This document shows positions 1 to 5,468 of a DNA stretch of 7,248 bases, piece after piece (the stretch's first letter is position 1; each line of letters starts with the position of its first letter). The position numbers and the translations under genes are program-made. The notes under the pieces were generated by a model that was given only the letters and a program-made list of their open reading frames with translations, was not told where the DNA came from and ran no database searches. The stretch comes from Pyrobaculum sp. (GTDB taxonomy: Archaea; Thermoproteota; Thermoprotei; Thermoproteales; Thermoproteaceae), in contig WYEI01000025.1 of NCBI GenBank assembly GCA_009903905.1, positions 1 to 7,248 on the forward strand. Direction: 5' to 3'.

Positions 1-1390
1 TGCCGGCCTTGACGTAGGACTCCTCCGGCGACGCCACCCAGCTCTGGCGGAACAAGTCGAAAAGCCTCCCATGTACCTTGCCCTCTAACACCTCCCTTAA
101 GGTCACCTTCTTAACGGGCTCTTGCGCCACGAATACAAGGCCTATCAACCTCTCCCTCAGCTTGTCTAGCCAGATGGCTCTGAGGGCTCTGGCGTTGTAT
201 CTGTGGCGGCGGTAGGGGTCGTCTGGCCTGTAGAGCATCACGGCGGCCATACCGCCGACCGGCCCGGCGTTGAGCTCGCCGTCTCTCCCGAGACCCGCCA
301 TGAGGCACATCAAGGCGTTGTACTTCTGATACGCCATCATTATGGGGTGCGTCATGGTGATGTTCTGGGGGTCTGGGTACACGGCCTCGTCTTTCCACAT
401 CTCGATGAGGGAGCCCAGGTAGTCCCACCTCCCGTTGTTGCTCTTCACCAGCCGCTCCCGCCAGATCCAGAAGATGACGGGCAAAAACCTGCCGGCCATC
501 GCCTCCTCGTAGAGCATCGCTATCTTCAGCTCGCCCCGCCTAAGCCCCAGCTTGTCCTCCAGAAATCTCAACAGCTTCTCCACCACCAGCGCCTCGTCGG
601 GGGTCTGCACCTTAGGCACGTAGAAGTAGACGCCGGACCCAGCGCTCTTCAAGACGTCGTAGTTGTTGACCGTATATATCGCAATGGAGGTGATTACGGC
701 CGGTATAGGCCTCCCGTCCATCCTGACGTCGAAGTCAAGAATGTGGATACCTGGTATTCTGTGTATCAACGTAGGCCACCTAGACCTCTCCTTCTGTATC
801 CTGTAGACCTTGCCCCCCTCGTGGTAGGGGTCCGGCACCTCGCCCCGGAGTACCCTCTTCACTATCCGCCTCGCCTCCCACACCGCCGCCACAGACCTGC
901 CGGAGCCCCACGGCACGTACCAGGCGGGGCTTGCGTCCTCCTCGTCCTCCATCATTGCGGCAACGTCGGCGTTTATCTGGTGGATGGCCCGGCTCATGGG
1001 GTACCACGGCCCCGTTATCTCGAGGCCGGGGTTCTTCAGCGGGTGCAGGTCGTCCGGCACCGGCGTGTTCCAGTTAAGCCCCCACCTATGCGGCGTGTCC
1101 CTTCCGAGGAAGTTGTCTATGAGGCCTTGTACAATCTCTCTAAACGTCCGGACGTTGCCGTCTGAGTCTTCGAACTTGTCGCCCCACTGGGGAAACGCCG
1201 CCTTTTCCCTCACCGGCCTCCTGTCCTCAAGCCACTCCCGCCTAGCCCTCACCGCCTTGCTTATCTCTCCCTGGAACCTCCTCGCCATCTCCTCGATTAA
1301 CTCCTCCACCACCACCCTCCGTCCATTTACAACTTTCTCACCTAATAAATCATTAAACTCCCTCAAAACATTTGGATTTATTTCAATCAT
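1..1390 (-). CDS. aceB: Malate synthase, N-terminal 463 codons (3' end outside window)
   Basis: Malate synthase condenses glyoxylate with acetyl-CoA to give malate, the second step of the glyoxylate shunt and the outlet for glyoxylate made from glycolate. The frame is open from ATG at 1390 to the window edge. Family signatures in order: DVAAMMEDEEDASP (residues 142-155, the acidic EDA/SP loop), GVYFYVPKVQ (253-262), a Glu-rich strand LYEEAMAG (about 293-300), NNGRWDY (318-324, like the GRWDYIFS motif of the family), MTHPIMMAY (346-354) and GPVGGMAA (376-383). The protein is not finished at 463 residues; crenarchaeal malate synthases are larger than bacterial form A, from memory roughly 800 residues. 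There is no Shine-Dalgarno sequence, and a TATA-like box sits about 25 bases upstream, so I infer a leaderless mRNA. It lies 31 bases after the broken GlcD gene, in the same direction. The first 22 codons are AT-rich and the rest GC-rich. No frameshift was seen in the part present. Confidence 0.87.
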   Translation of the reverse strand, partial: MIEINPNVLREFNDLLGEKVVNGRRVVVEELIEEMARRFQGEISKAVRARREWLEDRRPVREKAAFPQWGDKFEDSDGNVRTFREIVQGLIDNFLGRDTPHRWGLNWNTPVPDDLHPLKNPGLEITGPWYPMSRAIHQINADVAAMMEDEEDASPAWYVPWGSGRSVAAVWEARRIVKRVLRGEVPDPYHEGGKVYRIQKERSRWPTLIHRIPGIHILDFDVRMDGRPIPAVITSIAIYTVNNYDVLKSAGSGVYFYVPKVQTPDEALVVEKLLRFLEDKLGLRRGELKIAMLYEEAMAGRFLPVIFWIWRERLVKSNNGRWDYLGSLIEMWKDEAVYPDPQNITMTHPIMMAYQKYNALMCLMAGLGRDGELNAGPVGGMAAVMLYRPDDPYRRHRYNARALRAIWLDKLRERLIGLVFVAQEPVKKVTLREVLEGKVHGRLFDLFRQSWVASPEESYVKAG

Positions 1391-1410
1391 TATATTCTTA
1401 AAAAACCAGG

Positions 1411-1420
1411 CCTTTTAAGG
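1411..1420 (-). promoter_or_regulatory. TATA box for malate synthase (leaderless)
   Basis: The ten bases CCTTTTAAGG form a perfect palindrome spanning -21 to -30 from the malate synthase ATG at 1390. That is where a crenarchaeal TATA box lies when transcription starts at or next to the start codon. It sits just after the GlcD stop codon (1422-1424) and no ribosome binding site follows, which supports a separate promoter for malate synthase. Being palindromic, the element itself carries no direction; the direction is inferred from the gene. Confidence 0.5.
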
Positions 1421-1421
1421 G

Positions 1422-1878
1422 TTACTCAAAGATCTTACCTGGGTTAAAAATCCCATGAGGATCAAATATACGTTTAATTTCTCTATATAACCTAAGCGAT
1501 ACAGTGGATCCTTTCGCCCCTAGAGCCGTCTTCAGCATTTCCCTCTTGTGTATCCCTATGCCGTGCTCGGCGCTTATAGTTCCATCGTACTTTATGGCTA
1601 TCTTGCCGAAGTGCTCGAAGAGCTTAATCGCCTTCTTCTGCTCCTCGTTGCTCTTGTCGAACCAAAGCGTCGGGTGGATGTTCCCGTCGCCCACGTGGCC
1701 GCCGGTTATAGTCGGGACCCCGTAGAGCCGCACGGCGTCTTTAACCTCGCGCATGGCCTCCGGCAGTTTAGACGTGGGCACCGCCACGTCGGCCATCATT
1801 ATGACCGCGTTTCCGCCGTACGGCTCCACCGCGCGTTTCACCGGGACTTTTCCTCAAATCGGCAAGGCTTGAAGACAC
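1422..1878 (-). pseudogene. glcD: GlcD-like FAD-linked oxidase with internal deletion and frameshift
   Basis: This is the remains of a flavoprotein subunit that oxidises glycolate, D-lactate or a similar 2-hydroxyacid. A GTG at 1878 with a GAGGT ribosome binding site (within the end of the preceding gene) starts MSSSLADLRK, a plausible GlcD N-terminus. That frame then becomes nonsense and stops within about 40 codons. The C-terminal domain is in another frame from 1841 to 1422 (139 codons): GGHVGDGNIHP (residues 47-57), GTISAEHGIG (about 88-97) and the terminal IKRIFDPHGIFNPGK, all typical of the FAD-oxidase C domain. Family members have about 450-470 residues, so roughly 300 residues, including the whole PCMH FAD-binding domain, are missing. 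The 139-residue piece could still be translated from GTG 1841, which has a GAGG ten bases upstream, but could not bind FAD in the usual way. It follows the Fe-S gene by 8 bases. Confidence 0.8.
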
Positions 1879-1886
1879 TAATAATT

Positions 1887-2183
1887 TTACCTCTTGTTCT
1901 TATATATCTTCCCCTCGAGGATATATGCCTTAAAGTCGTGAATAACTTCAGCAATTTTTATACCAGCAGGACATTGTACATCGCAGGCTCTGCATACTAG
2001 ACATGTCATGATGCCCATATACGCCGCCTCGGAGAGCCCCCCGTCGAAGTTCTTTATCAAGTTAATGCGGCCCCGAGGCCCGAAGTGCCTCATCCTCATG
2101 CTCCTATACGTGGGGCATGCATATTCGCAGAATCCGCAGAACTGGCACTTGGAGGCCTCTTCCTTCAGCTCGGCTAGGTTCAT
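1887..2183 (-). CDS. Two-cluster 4Fe-4S protein, HdrC / GlcF N-terminal-like
   Basis: A 98-residue cytoplasmic electron-transfer subunit with two complete CxxCxxCxxxCP motifs: C13, C16, C19, C23-P24 and C61, C64, C67, C71-P72. Each should bind a [4Fe-4S] cluster. The spacing and the linker (RGRINLIKNF, then a C-terminal VIHDFKAYILEGKIY helix) match HdrC of heterodisulfide reductase and the N-terminal third of GlcF/LutA-related iron-sulfur subunits. Its ATG overlaps the stop of the CCG-domain gene by four bases (ATGA), and GAGGTG lies five bases before the start, so the two are translationally coupled and probably one complex. In bacterial GlcF the same two parts are fused, with this part first; here it is a separate gene and comes second. 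Its natural electron donor would be the GlcD-like flavoprotein, which is broken in this window. The last dozen codons are AT-rich. Confidence 0.85.
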   Translation of the reverse strand: MNLAELKEEASKCQFCGFCEYACPTYRSMRMRHFGPRGRINLIKNFDGGLSEAAYMGIMTCLVCRACDVQCPAGIKIAEVIHDFKAYILEGKIYKNKR

Positions 2184-3100
2184 TGGAGCACCTCAGCCAT
2201 GTGGTACAGCTCCACCTCGCCCTCAGAGGCGCGCTTGAGGTTGACGTAACATATTGGGCACTGCACCACCACCTTCCTCGAGAGCTTGGCGAGATCTCTT
2301 ACCCTAGCCTTGGCTATCTGCTTCGCGACGCCGGGGAAGGTGGACTCTATAGGCCCTCCGCAACACCCAGCCGTATCTTTCCCAGTTATGTAGGGATCTT
2401 CCACGGGCTTGCCGGCCGCCAGAAGCTGCCTAATCCTCTCGTACTTCCCGAGAAACCTGGCATAGAGACAGGAGTCGTGGATCGCGAAGCCGTTGATGGA
2501 AACCCCGCCCGGCTTTATGAGGTCCAGGTAGCTCACCACCTCGATGTCGAACCCCTCCACGTACTTGGGGTAGATCTTCTCCAGCACGTGCTGGGTGTGG
2601 GGATCCACCGTAATTATCCTCCTCACGCCGCGCTTCTTGAAATACTCGGCCGCGCGCCTCGCGTATCTGGCAAAGTCGTCGACGAGGCCCAGCTCGTAGA
2701 GAAGAGCGCCGGAGTATATCTCTCTGTCCAGAAGGCCGAACTCCACCCCGGCCCTCCTCAGGAACTCGTAGATCCTCCTCACTATCCCGTCGGCTCTCTT
2801 CACCTCCGCCTCCTCGGGCCTTAGGAGGAATCCGCCCAACGCCTTCGTCCCCACGGCGGCCAGCCGCGCCATCACGCCGCCCTTCGTGACTCCGAACTTC
2901 TCCAGGTTCTCAACGGCCTTCTCGATCACCGGAGCTATGTGGTACATACAGGAGGTGTATAGAATAGTGGAGCTGGGGCCGACCTGCAGGTCCTTCTTCC
3001 AGCCTTCACATAGGTCTTCCTTGAGGGGGAAGGGAAGCCAAGACTTCTCCAAGCTGTCGACAACGATCTCGCGGAGTTGAGAGATCCACTCAATGGACAT
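2180..3100 (-). CDS. CCG-domain protein, HdrB / GlcF C-terminal-like subunit
   Basis: A 306-residue cysteine-rich (CCG domain) subunit of a heterodisulfide reductase- or glycolate-oxidase-like complex, predicted cytoplasmic. The second CCG repeat is intact: C211 (HDSCLYAR), C246-C247 (GCCGGP), C281 and C284 (CPIC). The first repeat keeps C51 (LYTSC) but has lost its CC pair (DREIYSG at 125-131) and its CxxC (VDPHTQH at 165-171), so probably only one CCG-type cluster is bound. ATG at 3100 comes two bases after the stop of the upstream FAD-oxidase remnant, whose last codons supply a purine-rich AAGGTGG. The 3' end overlaps the HdrC-like gene by four bases. LutA is a related CCG protein and an alternative name, but the coupled two-cluster partner favours HdrB/GlcF. 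No frameshift or stop was seen. The exact substrate cannot be read from the sequence. Confidence 0.82.
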   Translation of the reverse strand: MSIEWISQLREIVVDSLEKSWLPFPLKEDLCEGWKKDLQVGPSSTILYTSCMYHIAPVIEKAVENLEKFGVTKGGVMARLAAVGTKALGGFLLRPEEAEVKRADGIVRRIYEFLRRAGVEFGLLDREIYSGALLYELGLVDDFARYARRAAEYFKKRGVRRIITVDPHTQHVLEKIYPKYVEGFDIEVVSYLDLIKPGGVSINGFAIHDSCLYARFLGKYERIRQLLAAGKPVEDPYITGKDTAGCCGGPIESTFPGVAKQIAKARVRDLAKLSRKVVVQCPICYVNLKRASEGEVELYHMAEVLQ

Positions 3101-3102
3101 AG

Positions 3103-3480
3103 CTAAACCACCTTTCCCGGATTAAATATATTGTATGGATCGAACACCTTTTTTATCTGAACCATTAAATTTGCATGAAACTGTATTTCCCTTGGTTTTT
3201 TGTTGCGAACAACTCCTTCAACAGCTACTTCTTCTGAGTCCCGATCCCGCGGTCCGTACTCACAGTTCCCCTAACTCCGCACAAATGCAAGCTCTCTTTA
3301 CCTTTATCTCGCCGACGGGCCGAGGCTGAGGGGTTCCAGAGGAGCCAGGGAATGTTCTATGCTGCCATTGTCGGTATAGACTATCATGTCCATGTCTATG
3401 ACTCGGTAGGACTCGACGGGATCTATGCCGGACACCACGGGGGAGCGTCGCCATCTCGCTGCCAAGGAGGGCCAATGTAT
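3103..3480 (-). pseudogene. Remnant of a second GlcD/GlcE-like FAD-linked oxidase
   Basis: No intact frame exists here, but three pieces follow the order of an FAD-linked oxidase. Piece one (3426-3349) reads YRVIDMDMIVYTDNGSIEHS, like the strand-turn-strand that ends the PCMH FAD domain (…VLGLEVVLADGSVI…). Piece two (3313-3293, different frame) reads GEIKVKR, like the TEIKVKL that follows. Piece three (3240-3103) reads VVRNKKPREIQFHANLMVQ, then IKKVFDPYNIFNPGKVV and TAG, a clear C-terminus paralogous to the IKRIFDPHGIFNPGK end of the other oxidase in this window. Stops at 3298-3300 and 3271-3273 separate the pieces; the N-terminus and about half of the middle are gone. Its stop lies two bases before the CCG-subunit ATG, so it was probably the first gene of this operon, in the role of GlcD or GlcE. 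The C-terminal match is strong; the first two are weaker. Confidence 0.65.
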
Positions 3481-3486
3481 AGGACA

Positions 3487-3500
3487 ATAGATATATCTAT
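3487..3500. promoter_or_regulatory. Palindromic TATA box between the LutB gene and the divergent oxidase array
   Basis: ATAGATATATCTAT is a perfect 14-base palindrome centred 28 bases before the LutB ATG at 3522, the usual TATA distance for a leaderless or near-leaderless crenarchaeal transcript. Because the element is symmetrical it could also have served the minus-strand operon, whose first gene (the oxidase remnant) begins just beyond it. The minus-strand use is inference. Confidence 0.5.
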
Positions 3501-3521
3501 GCTAAGGTCTTTGAGAGGTGT

Positions 3522-4664
3522 ATGAGCTGGGATGTAGCTATTGAGCGGGCTAGAAGCTCGATAATGCCGAGGACATACGACGCGCTTGCGCGCTACGGAT
3601 ATCTCCAGGATCTGCGCAGAGAGGTCAGGAAAGCCAAGGAGGAGGTGGTGAGGAATCTCGACTTCTACATAGAGGAGTTCCGGAAGTCGGTCGAGAGGAT
3701 TGGCGGTAGGTTCTACCTAGCGGGAGATGGGAGGGAGGCGGCAGACGCCGCGGCTAAGATAGTGGGCAGAGGGAAGGTGGTGGTGATGGGTAAGAACAAC
3801 GTGGCGAGCGAGACCAAGCTCCATAAGAGGCTGGAGGAGGAGGGCAACGAGGTGTGGGAGACCGACCTGGGGGCATTCCTCGTCCAGCTCAGCGGCGAGG
3901 AGGGGTCCCACATAACAGCGCCAGCCATACATCTGACCCGCGAGCGGGCCGCCGAGCTACTCAGGGAAAAGCTGGGGATCGCGGTGCCTCCCGACCCTGT
4001 GGCCATAGCGCAGAGGGTTAGGGAGTTCCTCCGGGAGAAGTTCATGAAGGCCGACGTGGGCATTACGGGCGCCAACGCCCTAGCCGCCGACACGGGCGCC
4101 GTGGTGCTGGTAGAGAACGAAGCCAATATACGCATCACGTCTGCGTTTCCTCCTGTCCACATCGTGTACGACGGCGTGGAGAAGATAGTGCCGACGTTGA
4201 TACACGCCCTCTACGTGGCCAGCGTCCAGGCGGCGTACGCCGGGCTCTATCCCCCCACGTATATCAACGTCTCGGCTGGCCCCAGCTCCACAGCCGACAT
4301 CGAGATGCATAGGGTGTCGCCAGCCCAGGGGCCTAAGGAGTACCACGTGGTGCTTGTGGACAACGGGAGGAGGGCGGCGGCGAGAGACCCGGCGCTGTGG
4401 GAGGCACTTCTATGCATTAGATGCGGACGGTGCCACCTCCACTGTCCGATATACCGGGCGTTGGGGAGGGATTTCGGCGAGCCCCCCTACACGGGCCCCA
4501 TGGGCGTCATGTGGACCGCCGTGACGAGGGGGATAGAGGCGGCGGGCCCCCACGCGCTGAAGTGCGTCCACGCGGGAAACTGCAAAGAGGTCTGCCCCAT
4601 GGACATAGACATACCGCAGGTGATACACGAAATAAAAAACAGATATCTGAAAAGCAAGACCTAG
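3522..4664 (+). CDS. lutB: LutB-type lactate utilization protein: LUD domain plus two Fe-S motifs
   Basis: A 380-residue cytoplasmic iron-sulfur protein of the LutB/YkgF family, part of the L-lactate (or related hydroxyacid) oxidation complex LutABC in bacteria. The LUD domain covers about residues 55-290, with KNNVASETKLHKRLEEEG, ETDLGAFLVQLSGEEGSHI, ADVGITGANALAADTGAVVL and KEYHVVLVDNGR all in family order. A full ferredoxin motif follows: C298, C301, C304, C308-P309. The second motif is odd: C348, C354 and C358-P359 are present but the expected Cys at 351 is Ala (CVHAGNCKEVCP). The protein is shorter than bacterial LutB (about 470) because it lacks a long C-terminal extension. ATG 3522 is supported by the TATA spacing and by GAGGTG ending one base before it, which is a tight spacing. 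It runs divergently from the oxidase array; LutC is absent from the window and LutA could be supplied by the CCG protein at 2180-3100. Confidence 0.88.
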   Translation: MSWDVAIERARSSIMPRTYDALARYGYLQDLRREVRKAKEEVVRNLDFYIEEFRKSVERIGGRFYLAGDGREAADAAAKIVGRGKVVVMGKNNVASETKLHKRLEEEGNEVWETDLGAFLVQLSGEEGSHITAPAIHLTRERAAELLREKLGIAVPPDPVAIAQRVREFLREKFMKADVGITGANALAADTGAVVLVENEANIRITSAFPPVHIVYDGVEKIVPTLIHALYVASVQAAYAGLYPPTYINVSAGPSSTADIEMHRVSPAQGPKEYHVVLVDNGRRAAARDPALWEALLCIRCGRCHLHCPIYRALGRDFGEPPYTGPMGVMWTAVTRGIEAAGPHALKCVHAGNCKEVCPMDIDIPQVIHEIKNRYLKSKT

Positions 4665-4809
4665 AATCGACGCGTTTTTCGAGACGTAGAGCACGATACA
4701 GACTGCGTGCCGGAGCACAGCCCGCTCCGCCAGCCGCAGCTCCCTGCGGCAACCGCCTCCGTCCACTACCCGGCCACATGCAGGAGTGGAAGACTCTACC
4801 TGGACCGGC

Positions 4810-5034
4810 TTGAACGTTGTGGATTTGCATCGCCTTTTCAAGCTCGATGCCCCGCGCGACGCGGTCTTTAAGTTACTTAACGCGCTTCATCACCTCGGCG
4901 ACAAGCCTCCTTACGTCACCCGCCTCCCCACACGCCGTGTAGTCGAGGTCGGGGCTACGGCGCCGAAAGTAGTTGAGGTTAAGCGACCTGTCCGTCAGGG
5001 CAGAGGTGTCAATTATAACAGAGGGGGTCTTCAT
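4810..5034 (-). pseudogene. Unidentified PIN-like gene remnant (possibly HARP/UPF0278-related)
   Basis: I do not firmly recognise this gene. From ATG 5034 the frame reads MKTPSVIIDTSALTDRSLNL, continues with archaeal codon use through VRRLVAEVMKRVK and hits TAA at 4873-4875. In the same frame beyond the stop the peptide LKDRVARGIELEKAMQIHNV still looks helical and gene-like. DTSALTD resembles the first acidic motif of PIN nucleases, and the R..RGIELEKA helix recalls the C-terminal region of HARP (RNA-free RNase P, UPF0278) or RNA ligase partner proteins, which have about 200 residues. If so, the middle is deleted and the end cut by a stop. The open frame also extends upstream to 5148 with no better start (GTG at 5058). 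It converges on the LutB gene. The family suggestion is a guess from short motifs; the call that this was once coding is somewhat firmer. Confidence 0.35.
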
Positions 5035-5287
5035 CTTAGTTGTCGGGGCCCGGGGCACGGCGAATACAGAGCCTTCGGGCTTGACGCAGCGCCCCGGCGT
5101 TGCGCCTAGGGCGTCAGCCGGCTTGGGAAGCGCGTCGCATAGGGTTTTTCAGGTTGTAGGACTAGCCCTTCTCTCCCCCAGGTACTTCCTTGACCACCCA
5201 GGCCCATTCTCTTCTTGCCGTGTATCACGGATCTCTCCGACTCGTTTTTGGCACGGTAGCTCCTCTCTCTCCAGACAGAAGATCGCA

Positions 5288-5373
5288 ATCTGCAACATCT
5301 TGCATCTTCTACAGTTAGCCACCTCTGCTGGACCCTAAGCGTCTGTTGCAATATGCAACAGACGGTTGCAGAT
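5288..5373. repeat. Nested inverted repeat with five TTGCA/TGCAA units
   Basis: The inner part is a perfect 10-base inverted repeat, GTCTGTTGCA (5341-5350) and TGCAACAGAC (5354-5363), around the 3-base loop ATA. Outside it lies a perfect 9-base pair, ATCTGCAAC (5288-5296) and GTTGCAGAT (5365-5373). A further TTGCA sits at 5300-5304. The pentamer or its complement thus occurs five times in 86 bases. It could be an operator array, an RNA hairpin or the ends of a very small mobile element. It lies 94 bases or more before the permease start codon. Confidence 0.7.
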
Positions 5374-5432
5374 CTAGTGGGGCGCGTATTGTAGATCGAG
5401 GTTACTTGGGCGAGATGCAGGAGATGGCCGAC

Positions 5433-5447
5433 GGCAAAAGTTAAATA
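5433..5447 (+). promoter_or_regulatory. BRE and TATA box of the permease/ArsR operon
   Basis: GGCAAAAG (5433-5440) followed by TTAAATA (5441-5447) reads as a purine-rich BRE plus an archaeal TATA box. Its centre is about 25 bases before the ATG at 5467, so transcription should begin at or near that codon. This is the main reason for choosing ATG 5467 over GTG 5449, which would lie almost on the TATA box. Confidence 0.6.
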
Positions 5448-5468
5448 TGTGATCAACTGTTCACATAT
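5445..5468. promoter_or_regulatory. ArsR/SmtB-type operator overlapping TATA box and start codon
   Basis: Left arm ATATGTGATCA (5445-5455) and right arm TGTTCACATAT (5458-5468) are inverted repeats matching at 10 of 11 positions, separated by the two bases AC. This is close to the 12-2-12 layout of ArsR/SmtB family operators, which commonly contain a TGA…TCA core. It begins inside the TATA box and ends within the start codon, so a bound repressor would block TBP/TFB or RNA polymerase. The second gene of the operon encodes an ArsR-family protein, the obvious candidate to bind it. Confidence 0.68.

Larger units (their letters stand above)
4665..5448. other. 784-base stretch without an intact gene
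   Basis: Between the LutB stop and the permease operon no frame is convincingly intact. A short T-run (4675-4679) just after LutB could act in termination, but it is only five bases. A minus-strand coding remnant with archaeal codon use lies at about 4810-5034 and a nested inverted repeat at 5288-5373 (both listed separately). The segment 5150-5287 shows nothing recognisable. The long minus-strand frame at 5106-5558 has poor codon character and overlaps the permease, so I read it as a shadow. Confidence 0.6.

Noticed and set aside
203..1165. Long plus-strand frame of 320 codons
   Set aside because: It is antisense to malate synthase, has a His/Pro/Arg-rich composition without any motif, and the minus-strand frame shows clear family signatures throughout.
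3260..3487. Minus-strand 75-codon frame as an independent gene
   Set aside because: Only its GEIKVKR segment looks meaningful and fits the oxidase remnant; the rest is the wrong frame of that remnant.
3351..3525. Plus-strand 57-codon frame (MFYAAIVGIDYHVHVYDS…) whose TGA overlaps the LutB ATG
   Set aside because: The overlap looks like coupling, but the frame is antisense to the FAD-oxidase remnant, has no ribosome binding site and would place its stop downstream of the LutB TATA box.
4675..4679. Five-T run after LutB as a terminator
   Set aside because: Too short to call with confidence; noted only in the description of the gap.
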